Source: Paenibacillus arenilitoris
GTDB taxonomy: Bacteria; Bacillota; Bacilli; Paenibacillales; Paenibacillaceae
Direction: 5' to 3'
DNA length: 64,000 bases
Assembly: GCF_014705655.1 (NCBI RefSeq)
Contig: NZ_JACXIY010000028.1
Span: 1 to 64,000 of the forward strand
The translations under genes and the position numbers were made by a program. Shown piece after piece: positions 34,509-43,424 of this stretch. A model generated the notes under the pieces. That model was not told where the DNA came from and ran no database searches. It saw nothing but the letters and a program-made list of their open reading frames with translations. Within the stretch, counting starts at the first letter, position 1. The number at the start of each line of letters is the position of its first letter.

Positions 34509-35627
34509 TTACTCCACCGACCCGCCGGTGAAGTCGATGCGCTGCTTGTCGGCGTGGCGGGCCGCGGCCAGGTTGATAAGCGTGTCGAGCAGCTCTTTAT
34601 AGGAAAGGCCGGTCTCCTTCCACATGAGCGGATACATGCTGAACGGCGTGAAGCCCGGCATCGTGTTCAATTCGTTGATGAACAGCTGGTTATCGCTCTT
34701 CCGCAGGAAGAAGTCGACGCGGGACAAGCCCGAGCCGTCGATCGCCTGGAACGCGCGGACCGCCATTTCGCGCACGGCCTCCGTCGTGTCGGCCGGCAGC
34801 ATGGCCGGAATTTGCATCGTCGATTTGCCGTCGATGTATTTGGCCTTATAATCGTAGAACTCGTTCGACGGGGCGATCTCGCCCGGAACGGACGCTTTGG
34901 CCTCGTCATTGCCCAGCACGCTTACCTCGATCTCGCGGGCGTCGACGAACTCCTCGACGATAACCTTGCGGTCGAAGCGGAACGCGTAGTTGACGGCCGC
35001 GATGAGCTCCTCGCGGTTTTTCGCTTTGGATATGCCGACGCTCGAGCCGAGGTTGGCCGGCTTGACGAAGCACGGATAGCCGAGCGACACTTCGCATTCC
35101 ATGATGAAGAAGGCGGCGTCCTTCTCCCATTGCGTGCGGTTGAAATAGCGGTAGACGCATTGCGGAAGCCCTTCCTGCGCGAACACTTTTTTCATCAGAA
35201 TCTTGTCCATCCCGACGGCGGATGCCAGAACGCCCGCTCCGACGTACGGAATGTCGGCCATTTCGAACAAGCCCTGGATCGTGCCGTCTTCGCCGAACGT
35301 CCCGTGCAGCAGCGGAAAGACGACGTCGATGCGCCGCTCGCCTTCCGTTTCGGTCATGCCTCCGTTCAAGCCCGCAAATAGCGGAGCGAGCGCCAAGCCC
35401 GTCTGCGTCGCCTCGCCCGACTCGAATTGAAGCTCCCGGACGCTGCTAGGACGGGCATGGAGAACGTCGCCCGTCTTCCACTGGCCCTTCTTCGTTATAT
35501 AAAAAGGCTTGATTTCGTATTTGCCGTAATCGAATTCCCCCATCACGGCAAAAGCCGTTTGCAAAGAGACCTCGTGCTCTCCCGATTTCCCCCCGTAAAC
35601 AAGACCAACCCGAATTTTGCTCCCCAT
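34509..35627 (-). CDS. ddl: D-alanine--D-alanine ligase
   Basis: A 372-residue ATP-grasp enzyme that joins two D-alanines for the peptidoglycan stem peptide. Visible marks are RVGLVYGGKSGEHEVSLQTA at the start, FPLLHGTFGEDGTIQGLFEM, PCFVKPANLGSSVGISK, VEEFVDAREIEVSVLGN and the end of the active site FINELNTMPGFTPFSMYP. GGAGG lies seven bases before the ATG at 35627. Cytoplasmic. The D-Ala specificity rather than D-Lac cannot be settled with certainty, but the family form is standard. Next to a wall amidase-like gene on the same strand. Confidence 0.96.
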   Translation of the reverse strand: MGSKIRVGLVYGGKSGEHEVSLQTAFAVMGEFDYGKYEIKPFYITKKGQWKTGDVLHARPSSVRELQFESGEATQTGLALAPLFAGLNGGMTETEGERRIDVVFPLLHGTFGEDGTIQGLFEMADIPYVGAGVLASAVGMDKILMKKVFAQEGLPQCVYRYFNRTQWEKDAAFFIMECEVSLGYPCFVKPANLGSSVGISKAKNREELIAAVNYAFRFDRKVIVEEFVDAREIEVSVLGNDEAKASVPGEIAPSNEFYDYKAKYIDGKSTMQIPAMLPADTTEAVREMAVRAFQAIDGSGLSRVDFFLRKSDNQLFINELNTMPGFTPFSMYPLMWKETGLSYKELLDTLINLAAARHADKQRIDFTGGSVE

Positions 35628-35651
35628 GTCATATCCTCCGGTACGATTAAA

Positions 35652-36962
35652 TTATAAAAGATCGTTAATATGAAAAAAACGATATTTCGTCTGTTCCGTC
35701 CACGCGTAAGAATCGCGGTAATCCCAATAACGGTGGCGGCTGGCCACGGTATTCGCATTAACCAGCGGCATGCCCTGCGAATCGAAGGCGGTCACGATCG
35801 TGCTGTGCTGGAACCGGTGATCGCCGTTCCAATCGTAGGTGATGACGTCGCCGAGCTGAAGCTCATCCGCCGAGCGGACGACCTCCGCGCGCAGGCCGCT
35901 CGTTCTTGCGGCCGTCAAATAATTGGTCAAGGCGTTCGATACGGCCCAGCTGTAGCTCCACCATTCGCTTCCTTTGTTGCGGCCTTTGTACCACCAGCCC
36001 GTTTCCCTTTTACCAGTATAGTTCATCGGGGCATTGCCTGCAAAGAGACACTGGGACACGTAGTGGGTGCAATTGACTTCGAAAAGCTCATAGGACGGAT
36101 TCCCTTCGTTCCACCATCGGTCCGCGTACGCGGCAGCCAAATCTCTCCTGTACCGGATGCCGGAGGGACGGTGTTTGAATTGCGGGATTAGGTCATAATT
36201 TAAATATGGCGTAGACGGCGACGAGAATTGGCCGTCCGGCTCGGAATAATCGTCGACGGTCATCCAATTGTCGATCGACGTCCCGTAGCGCGGCCTGCGC
36301 TCCGCGATAATCGGCTCGACCCGGAGCACTTCCCAGGCGCCGCCGGACAATCCGAGCCAGAGCCGCTCGTACTCGGACCGCTCCTCTATGTAGTAGCGTC
36401 CCGACTGCTCCATCCTTCTTTTGATATGAAGCCGGACCATTACCGATACTTCCGTTGCCGATTCGTTCACGCGCACAAGCTCGGCCTTCGTCTCGCTCCC
36501 GGCCGGCAGCGCGCCTCTCAGCAGGTCGCGTTCGCGCAGCCGCTCGAGCCGGTGGCGAAGCCGGTCGCAATGATCCCGGTCCGTCACGTAATCGGTCAGC
36601 ACCGAGGCATGCTGATCCGTTTCGGCCTGGTTGTACAAGCCGACGTAGCGGTGGACGGACGATTTCCAGCCCTGCTGCGCCCCTTGCTGCCGGTTCTTAT
36701 CGTAATCCGACGAGCGAAGCAGCGATTGAAGCTTCGGCTGCGGCTGCAGAGAGGACTTCGATGTCCCGCCCGGACGCCCCGACGCCCGCGCCGCCGCGGC
36801 CGGCAATGCCTCCTGCCGCTTCGCGGCCGCCGTCCCGCCCGGCTCCGGCTGGGCAACGGCCTTCTGCTGCGGTTGCTTTCGAATGGAAGTTAACGGCTTC
36901 GACGGCGTTTGATTACGCTTTTGAACCTGACTGCCCGGTCCCCGGTTGCCCGTTCGCGGCAT
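35652..36962 (-). CDS. Putative amidase_6 domain protein with basic low-complexity N-terminus
   Basis: A 436-residue protein. The first 100 residues are Arg/Pro/Ala/Gln-rich and disordered-looking, without a clear signal peptide. The middle (about 110-260) resembles the SH3/NTF2-like region that precedes such domains. The last 170 residues are the amidase_6 type: NCTHYVSQCLFAGNAPMNYT with the catalytic cysteine, WWYKGRNKGSEWWSYSW, LQLGDVITYDW and FQHSTIVTAFDSQGMPLVNA with the histidine. GGAGGG is six bases before the ATG at 36962; an upstream in-frame start is rejected. Such proteins occur in spore formers and are presumed to act on cell-wall peptide links; the substrate is unproven. Confidence 0.88.
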   Translation of the reverse strand: MPRTGNRGPGSQVQKRNQTPSKPLTSIRKQPQQKAVAQPEPGGTAAAKRQEALPAAAARASGRPGGTSKSSLQPQPKLQSLLRSSDYDKNRQQGAQQGWKSSVHRYVGLYNQAETDQHASVLTDYVTDRDHCDRLRHRLERLRERDLLRGALPAGSETKAELVRVNESATEVSVMVRLHIKRRMEQSGRYYIEERSEYERLWLGLSGGAWEVLRVEPIIAERRPRYGTSIDNWMTVDDYSEPDGQFSSPSTPYLNYDLIPQFKHRPSGIRYRRDLAAAYADRWWNEGNPSYELFEVNCTHYVSQCLFAGNAPMNYTGKRETGWWYKGRNKGSEWWSYSWAVSNALTNYLTAARTSGLRAEVVRSADELQLGDVITYDWNGDHRFQHSTIVTAFDSQGMPLVNANTVASRHRYWDYRDSYAWTEQTKYRFFHINDLL

Positions 36963-37110
36963 CCCAATCCCTCCCGTGCGGAAGATAAGAAGCAGGTGCA
37001 TGATGCACACAGAATAACTGCTTCATTATATGAGGGCTACCGGCGTTTCATGTAACATTCGCCGCATTCGTTTTCAACGAATTTACATGTTTTTTAGGTC
37101 ATAATTGGAC

Positions 37111-37140
37111 TTTACGTAACCGCCTTTTTGACGATATACT
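37111..37140 (+). promoter_or_regulatory. Promoter of the aconitase gene
   Basis: TTTACG (37111-37116), an 18-base spacer and TATACT (37135-37140). The same pair with the same spacing occurs before the IclR gene. Confidence 0.65.
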
Positions 37141-37165
37141 AGAAGTATAGCGAATTTGAAATTGT

Positions 37166-37182
37166 GTTTCATTGTATGAAAC
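37166..37182. promoter_or_regulatory. Palindromic operator GTTTCA-N5-TGAAAC upstream of aconitase
   Basis: GTTTCATTGTATGAAAC, a 7-3-7 perfect palindrome downstream of the -10 box and about 40 bases before the aconitase start. A second copy of the GTTTCA-N5-TGAAAC form lies in the promoter of the neighbouring IclR gene (40776-40792). Confidence 0.7.
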
Positions 37183-37224
37183 TATACAGGGAGCACAAAG
37201 TTTATTCAAAAGAGGAGAATGAAG

Positions 37225-39936
37225 ATGTCCACTCAAAATCATTACTCGGTTCGCTCCACGCTGGAAGCAGGCGGCAAGTCGTATGCGTACTATCGTCTGG
37301 GCGGACTGGAGGAGCAAGGGCTCGGCGACGTTTCGAAGCTGCCTTTCTCCATCAAAGTATTGCTCGAGGCTGCCGTTCGCCAGTTCGACGGACGCGCGAT
37401 CACCCCTGAACACGTGAAGCAACTGGCCACTTGGGCCGACGGACGCGAAGACAAAGAAATTCCTTTCATCCCTGCCCGCATCGTTTTGCAGGACTTCACC
37501 GGCGTACCGGTCGTCGTCGACCTTGCGGCGATGCGCGACACCGTCAAACGCGCAGGCGGAGACCCTAAGAAGATCAATCCGCTCGTGCCGGTCGACCTCG
37601 TTATCGACCACTCGGTCATGGTTGACGCATTCGGTACTCCCGAAGCGCTGGAATACAACACGAAGGTCGAGTTCGAGCGCAACGAGGAGCGTTACCGTTT
37701 CCTCCGCTGGGCCCAAACGGCGTTCGATAACTTCCGCGCCGTACCTCCGGGAACGGGTATCGTTCACCAGGTTAACCTGGAATACTTGGCATCCGTTGCC
37801 GCTACCAAAACCGTTGACGGCGAAACCGTCGTATATCCTGACTCCCTCGTCGGCACGGACTCCCATACGACGATGATCAACGGCCTTGGCGTCGTAGGCT
37901 GGGGCGTAGGCGGCATCGAAGCGGAAGCGGGCATGCTCGGACAGCCGCTTTACTTCGTTATGCCGGAAGTTATCGGCTTCAAGCTGACGGGCAAGCTGGC
38001 GGAAGGTTCCACGGCGACCGACCTTGCTCTTACCGTTACTCAAATTTTGCGCAAAAAAGGCGTTGTCGGCAAATTTGTCGAGTTCTACGGCCCGGGCCTC
38101 TCGAACATCAGCCTTGCGGACCGCGCGACGGTTGCCAACATGGCTCCGGAATACGGCGCGACGATCGGCTTCTTCCCGGTCGACGGCGAAACGCTCAACT
38201 ACCTGCGCCAAACCGGCCGCAACGAAGACCAAATCGAGCTTGTCGACGCTTATTACAAAGCGCAAGGCATGTTCCGCACGGACGAGACGCCGGATCCGGT
38301 ATTCTCCGACATCATCGAGCTGGACCTTTCGACCGTCGTTCCTTCCTTGGCAGGACCGAAGCGTCCGCAGGACCGCGTCGAGCTGTCGGCGATGAAGGAA
38401 TCGTTCAACAACATCATTCGCACGCCGATCGACAAAGGCGGTTACGGCCTGAGCGACGAGAAAATCGAGCAGTTCGTTACGGTTAAGCACAATGACGGCC
38501 AAGTGAGCAAAATGGGCACCGGCGCCGTTGTTATCGCCGCGATCACGAGCTGCACGAACACGTCCAACCCGAGCGTTATGGTCGGCGCCGGACTTGTTGC
38601 GAAGAAAGCGGTAGCGCTTGGCCTGAAGAAGCCTGCTTACGTGAAAAGCTCCCTGACGCCGGGCTCGCTCGTCGTTACGGAATATTTGACGAATGCCGGC
38701 CTCATCGAGCCGCTCGAATCGCTAGGCTTCCACGTTGCCGGTTACGGCTGCGCGACTTGCATCGGCAACTCCGGGCCGCTGCCTGACGAAGTGAGCAAAG
38801 CGATTGCGGACAACGACATGACCGTCTCCGCCGTTCTGTCCGGCAACCGGAACTTCGAAGGCCGCGTGCACGCGCAGGTCAAAGCGAACTACCTGGCTTC
38901 GCCGCCGCTCGTTATCGCATACGCGCTAGCCGGCACGACGAACATCGACCTGACGAACGATCCGATCGGTTACACGGAAGACAACAAGCCGGTATATCTG
39001 AAGGACATCTGGCCGACTTCCCAGGAAGTGAGCGAGACGATGGCGGCGGCTTTGAACGCTCAAATGTTCCGCGACAAATACGAGAACGTCTTTACGCAGA
39101 ATGAGCGTTGGAACGCCATTTCGGTGCCGCAAGGCGAAAGCTACGAGTGGGATGCGAAATCGACTTACATTCAAAACCCGCCGTTCTTCGAGAACCTTGG
39201 CTCCGAGCTGGCCGACATCGCCGATATTCGCTCGGCTAACGTGCTTGCGCTTATGGGCGATTCCGTTACGACGGACCATATCTCCCCTGCGGGCAACATT
39301 ACGGTGAACAGCCCGGGCGGCCAATACTTGATTGCTAACGGCGTCGAACGCAAAGACTTCAACTCCTACGGCTCCCGCCGCGGCAACCATGAAGTCATGA
39401 TGCGCGGCACGTTCGCGAACATCCGGATCCGCAACCAAGTGGCTCCGGGCACGGAGGGCGGCGTAACGACTTACCTGCCGACCGAAGAAGTGATGTCGAT
39501 CTACGACGCTTCGATGAAATACCAGAAGGATGGCAAAAACCTCGTCGTTATCGCCGGCAAAGAGTACGGCACGGGAAGCTCCCGCGACTGGGCGGCCAAA
39601 GGCACGTACCTGCTCGGCGTCAAAGCGGTTATCGCGGAAAGCTTCGAGCGGATCCACCGCTCCAACCTCGTGGGCATGGGCGTTCTGCCGCTGCAGTTCA
39701 CGGAAGGCCAAAGCTGGAAGACGCTGAACCTTACCGGCCGCGAGACGTTCGACATCGTCGGCTTGTCCAACGACGTAATGCCCGGCTCGCAAGTGACCGT
39801 GAAGGCGACGCGCGAAGACGGCACGACGTTCGAATTCCCGGCGATCGTGCGCCTGGACTCGATGGTTGACGTCGACTACTACCGCAACGGCGGCATCCTT
39901 CAAACGGTGCTTCGCCAAATGATCGCGAACATGTAA
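37225..39936 (+). CDS. acnA: Aconitate hydratase (CitB/AcnA type)
   Basis: A 903-residue enzyme of the TCA cycle that interconverts citrate and isocitrate. The iron-sulfur cysteines are C443 (in ITSCTNTSNP), C509 and C512 (in YGCATCIGNSGPL). The active-site stretches VGTDSHTTMINGLGVVGWGVGG and the C-terminal swivel KEYGTGSSRDWAAKG are present. AGAGGAG is seven bases before the ATG at 37225; an ATG two codons earlier is too close to it. CitB-type aconitases can also bind RNA when the cluster is lost. Terminator shared with the convergent IclR gene. The palindrome in its promoter suggests control by that regulator. Confidence 0.97.
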   Translation: MSTQNHYSVRSTLEAGGKSYAYYRLGGLEEQGLGDVSKLPFSIKVLLEAAVRQFDGRAITPEHVKQLATWADGREDKEIPFIPARIVLQDFTGVPVVVDLAAMRDTVKRAGGDPKKINPLVPVDLVIDHSVMVDAFGTPEALEYNTKVEFERNEERYRFLRWAQTAFDNFRAVPPGTGIVHQVNLEYLASVAATKTVDGETVVYPDSLVGTDSHTTMINGLGVVGWGVGGIEAEAGMLGQPLYFVMPEVIGFKLTGKLAEGSTATDLALTVTQILRKKGVVGKFVEFYGPGLSNISLADRATVANMAPEYGATIGFFPVDGETLNYLRQTGRNEDQIELVDAYYKAQGMFRTDETPDPVFSDIIELDLSTVVPSLAGPKRPQDRVELSAMKESFNNIIRTPIDKGGYGLSDEKIEQFVTVKHNDGQVSKMGTGAVVIAAITSCTNTSNPSVMVGAGLVAKKAVALGLKKPAYVKSSLTPGSLVVTEYLTNAGLIEPLESLGFHVAGYGCATCIGNSGPLPDEVSKAIADNDMTVSAVLSGNRNFEGRVHAQVKANYLASPPLVIAYALAGTTNIDLTNDPIGYTEDNKPVYLKDIWPTSQEVSETMAAALNAQMFRDKYENVFTQNERWNAISVPQGESYEWDAKSTYIQNPPFFENLGSELADIADIRSANVLALMGDSVTTDHISPAGNITVNSPGGQYLIANGVERKDFNSYGSRRGNHEVMMRGTFANIRIRNQVAPGTEGGVTTYLPTEEVMSIYDASMKYQKDGKNLVVIAGKEYGTGSSRDWAAKGTYLLGVKAVIAESFERIHRSNLVGMGVLPLQFTEGQSWKTLNLTGRETFDIVGLSNDVMPGSQVTVKATREDGTTFEFPAIVRLDSMVDVDYYRNGGILQTVLRQMIANM

Positions 39937-39950
39937 GCTGCTATTGCAAC

Positions 39951-39992
39951 AAAAGAGCCTCGCCGTTACCAGACGGCGAGGCTCTTCTTAAT
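39951..39992. terminator. Bidirectional terminator between acnA and the IclR gene
   Basis: Perfect 14-bp stem AAGAGCCTCGCCGT / ACGGCGAGGCTCTT over a six-base loop, with A-rich and T-rich flanks on the two sides, between convergent genes. Confidence 0.9.
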
Positions 39993-40007
39993 TATTGCGA
40001 TCCGCTC

Positions 40008-40751
40008 CTACAAAATCATGATGCCCATCCGCTTCGCCGATTCCATGACGACCGGCGCGTATTCCGTCATCGTCTGAATCGTCAGCCGGCTGGCCGGTCC
40101 CGATACGGACAATGCCGCCGCTATTTTCCCCGCGCGGTCGAAGACCGGCGCGGAGACCGCCGCCACGCCGGGTTCCCGCTCCTCGAAGCTCGTGGCGTAC
40201 CCGCTCGCGCGGATTTCCTCCAGCTGCTTCTTATACGGCTCCAGATCGATCGCGTTCAGCCAGGCCGGGTTCTCGAAGATGCTTTGCCGGACGTCCTGCT
40301 CCGCGTAAGCGATCAGCACCTTGCTCGACGCGCCGGCGTACAGCGGCAGCCTCACGCCGACGGGCGCCACCCGCCTTACGGCCTGATTGCTCTGCACGGC
40401 TTGAATACGGATCCGCTCGATCCCGTCCCTGACGTAGATGCTGACCGTCTCCCCGAGCTGGTCGCGCAGCCGCTCGAGCACCGGCAGCCAGATCGTGGCC
40501 TGATCGTCCGTTCTGGACAGGTTGGCGGACAGCTCCCACACCTTGAGGCCGAGATGATAACGGTCGGTCGAGCGGTCCCGCTCGATGAAGCCTTTCTCCT
40601 CGAGCGTGGCGAGCATGCGGTGCACCGTGCTTTTGTGCAGGCCGACCTGCTCGGCGATTTCGGTCATCGCCCAGTCCGTCTTCGAAGTAAAGCATAGCAA
40701 TATATCAAGCGCCCGGTCCACTGCACGAACCGTCGATTTCCCTTCCTCCAT
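40008..40751 (-). CDS. IclR-family transcriptional regulator
   Basis: A 247-residue regulator. The N-terminal winged helix-turn-helix reads WAMTEIAEQVGLHKSTVHRMLATLEEKGFI. The C-terminal ligand domain has the family marks RIRIQAVQSNQAVRRVAPVG, LYAGASSKVLIAY, GYATSFEEREPGVAAVSAPVF and AALSVSGPASRL. Ligands are usually small organic acids. It is encoded next to and convergent with aconitase. Its own promoter carries the same palindrome as the acnA promoter, so autoregulation and control of acnA are likely (inferred). Confidence 0.95.
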   Translation of the reverse strand: MEEGKSTVRAVDRALDILLCFTSKTDWAMTEIAEQVGLHKSTVHRMLATLEEKGFIERDRSTDRYHLGLKVWELSANLSRTDDQATIWLPVLERLRDQLGETVSIYVRDGIERIRIQAVQSNQAVRRVAPVGVRLPLYAGASSKVLIAYAEQDVRQSIFENPAWLNAIDLEPYKKQLEEIRASGYATSFEEREPGVAAVSAPVFDRAGKIAAALSVSGPASRLTIQTMTEYAPVVMESAKRMGIMIL

Positions 40752-40775
40752 GCAGCCGCACCTCCTGATCGCAAG

Positions 40776-40792
40776 GTTTCACCAAATGAAAC
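40776..40792. promoter_or_regulatory. Palindromic operator GTTTCA-N5-TGAAAC upstream of the IclR gene
   Basis: GTTTCACCAAATGAAAC, between the -10 box and the start codon, matching the element at 37166-37182 in its 6-bp arms and spacing. Confidence 0.7.
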
Positions 40793-40804
40793 TTATTCTC
40801 ATTC

Positions 40805-40834
40805 AGTATAACTCATTCTTTGCGACAACGTAAA
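40805..40834 (-). promoter_or_regulatory. Promoter of the IclR gene
   Basis: On the minus strand TTTACG (40834-40829), an 18-base spacer and TATACT (40810-40805), identical boxes and spacing to the acnA promoter. Confidence 0.65.
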
Positions 40835-40891
40835 GAAAAGTTGTTTACATTACAGGTTCATTACAATCGATTAACAATTAATCGACATCAA

Positions 40892-40920
40892 TTGACAGGC
40901 CCTTAGGACCGGACTACGAT
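40892..40920 (+). promoter_or_regulatory. Promoter of the alpha/beta hydrolase gene
   Basis: TTGACA (40892-40897), 17-base spacer, TACGAT (40915-40920), about 47 bases before the start codon. Confidence 0.7.
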
Positions 40921-40967
40921 AAAAGTACTACCACCGAAAAGCGCTTTCAAATCAAGGAGATGACGAC

Positions 40968-42008
40968 ATGAGCACGACGACGATGACACCGATGCCGATG
41001 GACAGCCTTCAGCCGTTTCCGATACCGGGCGGCGACAACCTCCTGGCTCTTCGCAAAACAAGAAGCAGGGGCAAGCATTTGCTTGTCGCATCGATCGCGT
41101 CGCTTACCGCGATGTGCTTGCTTGCCGTCGTTATTTTTCACGGATACGTCGCATGGATGCTTGCTTATCCGTTCGTCGCTCCGCTCGCCTCCAATCCGAA
41201 AGACGCCATCGGCGTTGAATACGAGGACGTCGTCTTCCCGAGCAGAAGCGGCGACACGACCGTAAGCGGCTGGTTTATCCCGGCCGGCTCCGATTCGGCC
41301 GACGCGGAGTCGTCGACCCGCACCGTTATTTTCAGTCACGGCTACGGCGCCAACCGCGAGGAATCCTGGGTGCCGATGTATGAGCTCTCGGAGATGCTGC
41401 ACGGCCTGAATTACAACATTCTGCTGTTCGATTACGGCTACGCCTCGAAGCAGTACAAGGCGCCGGCCACGGGCGGCCTCGAGGAAGCGCAGCAGCTGCT
41501 TGCCGCCGTCGACTACGTGAAATCCCGCGGCGCCGAAGATATCGTCGTCTGGGGCTTCTCCATGGGCGCGGGCACGGCGCTGCAGGCCGGTCTGCAGACG
41601 GACGCGATCGACGCCATGATCCTCGACAGCCTGTTTATTCCGAGCCCCGAGGCTCTGTTCGATAATTTAAACCAATTCGTATCGCTGCCGCGCTTCTCGC
41701 TGCCGCTCATCCAATCGCTCATTCCGCTTTGGACGGGAACGAGCTTCGGCAACATCCCTGCGGAGGAAGTCATCTCGAACGTCTATGACATTCCGCTGTT
41801 CATCATGCACGGCACGAACGACGTGAAGGCGCCGTACCAGACGGCGGAAGCGGTAGCGGAAGGGCAGGGCAACGTCCTCTCCCGCACGTGGATCGTGCAG
41901 GACGGACAGCACGAGCTGCTGTTCCGGGCCCATCCAAGCGAGTACATCCAACGCGCCGCGCTGTTCCTGAGCCAGGTCGATCAGCAGCTGCAGGCGGAGA
42001 AGGCGTAA
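40968..42008 (+). CDS. Membrane-anchored alpha/beta hydrolase
   Basis: A 346-residue protein. One membrane segment (about residues 35-60, LLVASIASLTAMCLLAVVIF) places the rest outside or at the membrane. The hydrolase fold shows VIFSHGYGANREESW (oxyanion region), VVWGFSMGAGTALQAG with the nucleophile serine, MHGTNDVKAPY with the aspartate and VQDGQHELLF with the histidine. This pattern matches the BAAT/YkfB-like family of esterases or peptidases; the substrate is unknown. AAGGAG eight bases before the ATG at 40968. Single gene with its own promoter and terminator. Confidence 0.93.
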   Translation: MSTTTMTPMPMDSLQPFPIPGGDNLLALRKTRSRGKHLLVASIASLTAMCLLAVVIFHGYVAWMLAYPFVAPLASNPKDAIGVEYEDVVFPSRSGDTTVSGWFIPAGSDSADAESSTRTVIFSHGYGANREESWVPMYELSEMLHGLNYNILLFDYGYASKQYKAPATGGLEEAQQLLAAVDYVKSRGAEDIVVWGFSMGAGTALQAGLQTDAIDAMILDSLFIPSPEALFDNLNQFVSLPRFSLPLIQSLIPLWTGTSFGNIPAEEVISNVYDIPLFIMHGTNDVKAPYQTAEAVAEGQGNVLSRTWIVQDGQHELLFRAHPSEYIQRAALFLSQVDQQLQAEKA

Positions 42009-42015
42009 TAATCGA

Positions 42016-42055
42016 GCCTGTTCGATCCGGAAGGAGGAACGGGCTTTTTTTATTT
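42016..42055 (+). terminator. Intrinsic terminator after the hydrolase
   Basis: GCCTGTTC and GAACGGGC (one G-T pair) over a 13-base loop, then TTTTTTTATTT. Confidence 0.85.
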
Positions 42056-42275
42056 AATCGATCGTAAGTCCGGACTCGCCTACCTATCTCCAACTATCGC
42101 TCGCCGACCGCTAGACACGCCTCGCCCGCTACGATGTATTTTGGGCAACAGAATGCCTCCTCAGGGCGCGCCCGCTGCAAGGCTCGGTCCTATTTCTCGT
42201 GAGCGACATACGCCTCCGAAGCCGCGAATAATCTAGCATAGATGCACATGTTGCGACTTAGAGGAGGCGAAGGCC

Positions 42276-43364
42276 GTGCTTTTTGTTTACGGAACGCTCA
42301 TGCCCGTCAGAGTAATGGAGCTGGTCCGCCATTGGAAAATGCAGGAGCTCGAGCATAACGCCGTCATCCTGCAAGCCGAACCGGAATTAGACGAGCGCTA
42401 CACCCAGCTGCTTCAATCGTGGGAGCCGGTATTTTCCCATACCGCCCAATATGCCTCGCAATGGCTCGATGAATGGCTGCCCTACTCCTACCGGCTCCCC
42501 GCGCATATCGATCAGACGCTCGATTCTCTTGTCGAAGCCGCCGCGGAACAAACGCGCACCTACGTCGATCAGCTGACGCAGCTGCTCGAGCGGACGACGG
42601 CGCCGGACCGGCCCTCCACGTTCCGAACCGTCATCTCCCATTCGATCCGCGAATCCAACTACTACCTCGGACTAATGAGCGCCTATCGCCAGGCGGCGAT
42701 TAGCCCGGGCGGCTTCGAATATCGGGCGCCCATGCAGCAAGTGCCGATCGGCGGCCATACGCTCCCTCCGCTTCCTTATCCGTATGACGCGCTGGAGCCC
42801 CATATCGACGAGATGACGATGAGAATCCATCACGACATCCACCATCAATCGTATGTCGACGGCCTGAACAAAGCGGAGAAGGAGCTTCAGCAGGCGCGCT
42901 TCAGCGGCAATTTCGATCTCGTGAAGCATTGGGAGAGGGAGCTCGCCTTCAACGGGGCCGGGCATTATTTGCACACGCTGTTCTGGAACGTCATGTCGCC
43001 GTACGGCGGAGGCGATGCGACGGGGGCGATCGGCAACCAGATCATTCACGACTTCGGCAGCTATGCCGCCTTCAAAAAACAATTCAGCGAAGCAGCAGCA
43101 AAGGTCGAAGGAAGCGGATGGGCCATTCTCGTCTGGAGCCCGCGGAGCCGCCGGCTTGAGATTCTGACCGCCGAGAAGCATCAGAACCTGTCGCAGTGGG
43201 ACGTCGTGCCGCTGCTGCCGCTAGACGTATGGGAGCACGCCTATTATTTGAAGCATCAGAGCAAGCGGCCCGACTATATCGCGGACTGGTGGAACGTCGT
43301 CAACTGGCCGTACGTGAACGACCGGTTCGAGGAGGCGCGCAAGCTCGTATGGATGCCGTATTGA
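42276..43364 (+). CDS. Fe/Mn superoxide dismutase with long N-terminal extension (SodF-like)
   Basis: A 362-residue protein. Residues 165-360 are an iron/manganese superoxide dismutase: HTLPPLPYPYDALEPHID, the metal His in IHHDIHHQSYVDGLN, the second His in GHYLHTLFWNVM, and the Asp/His pair in LPLDVWEHAYYLKHQSKRP. The first 150 residues are a helical extension not found in ordinary enzymes of about 200 residues; B. subtilis SodF has a comparable one. The start is GTG at 42276 after GAGGAGG; an ATG at 42300 is an alternative. It should detoxify superoxide; where the extension places it is unknown. Confidence 0.9.
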   Translation: MLFVYGTLMPVRVMELVRHWKMQELEHNAVILQAEPELDERYTQLLQSWEPVFSHTAQYASQWLDEWLPYSYRLPAHIDQTLDSLVEAAAEQTRTYVDQLTQLLERTTAPDRPSTFRTVISHSIRESNYYLGLMSAYRQAAISPGGFEYRAPMQQVPIGGHTLPPLPYPYDALEPHIDEMTMRIHHDIHHQSYVDGLNKAEKELQQARFSGNFDLVKHWERELAFNGAGHYLHTLFWNVMSPYGGGDATGAIGNQIIHDFGSYAAFKKQFSEAAAKVEGSGWAILVWSPRSRRLEILTAEKHQNLSQWDVVPLLPLDVWEHAYYLKHQSKRPDYIADWWNVVNWPYVNDRFEEARKLVWMPY

Positions 43365-43375
43365 CGGAGCGGCAA

Positions 43376-43422
43376 AAAAGAAAACCGCCGCGAGCGCATA
43401 GGGCTCGCGGCGGTTCGTTCCG
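43376..43422. terminator. Bidirectional terminator between the SodF-like gene and folE
   Basis: A long near-perfect stem, GAACCGCCGCGAGC read on the minus strand against GCTCGCGGCGGTTT, between convergent genes, with an A tract on the left. Confidence 0.85.
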
Positions 43423-43424
43423 AC

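Noticed and set aside
37099..39918. Long antisense frames across aconitase (467 and 330 codons), and similar ones across hemL, araB and the amylase
   Set aside because: They mirror real genes in GC-rich DNA, lack recognisable domains, and the sense frames are certain.
42276..42299. LFVYGTL at the start of the SodF-like protein as a gamma-glutamylcyclotransferase domain
   Set aside because: Only the seven-residue motif matches; the following sequence has none of the family's other features, so it is a chance likeness.
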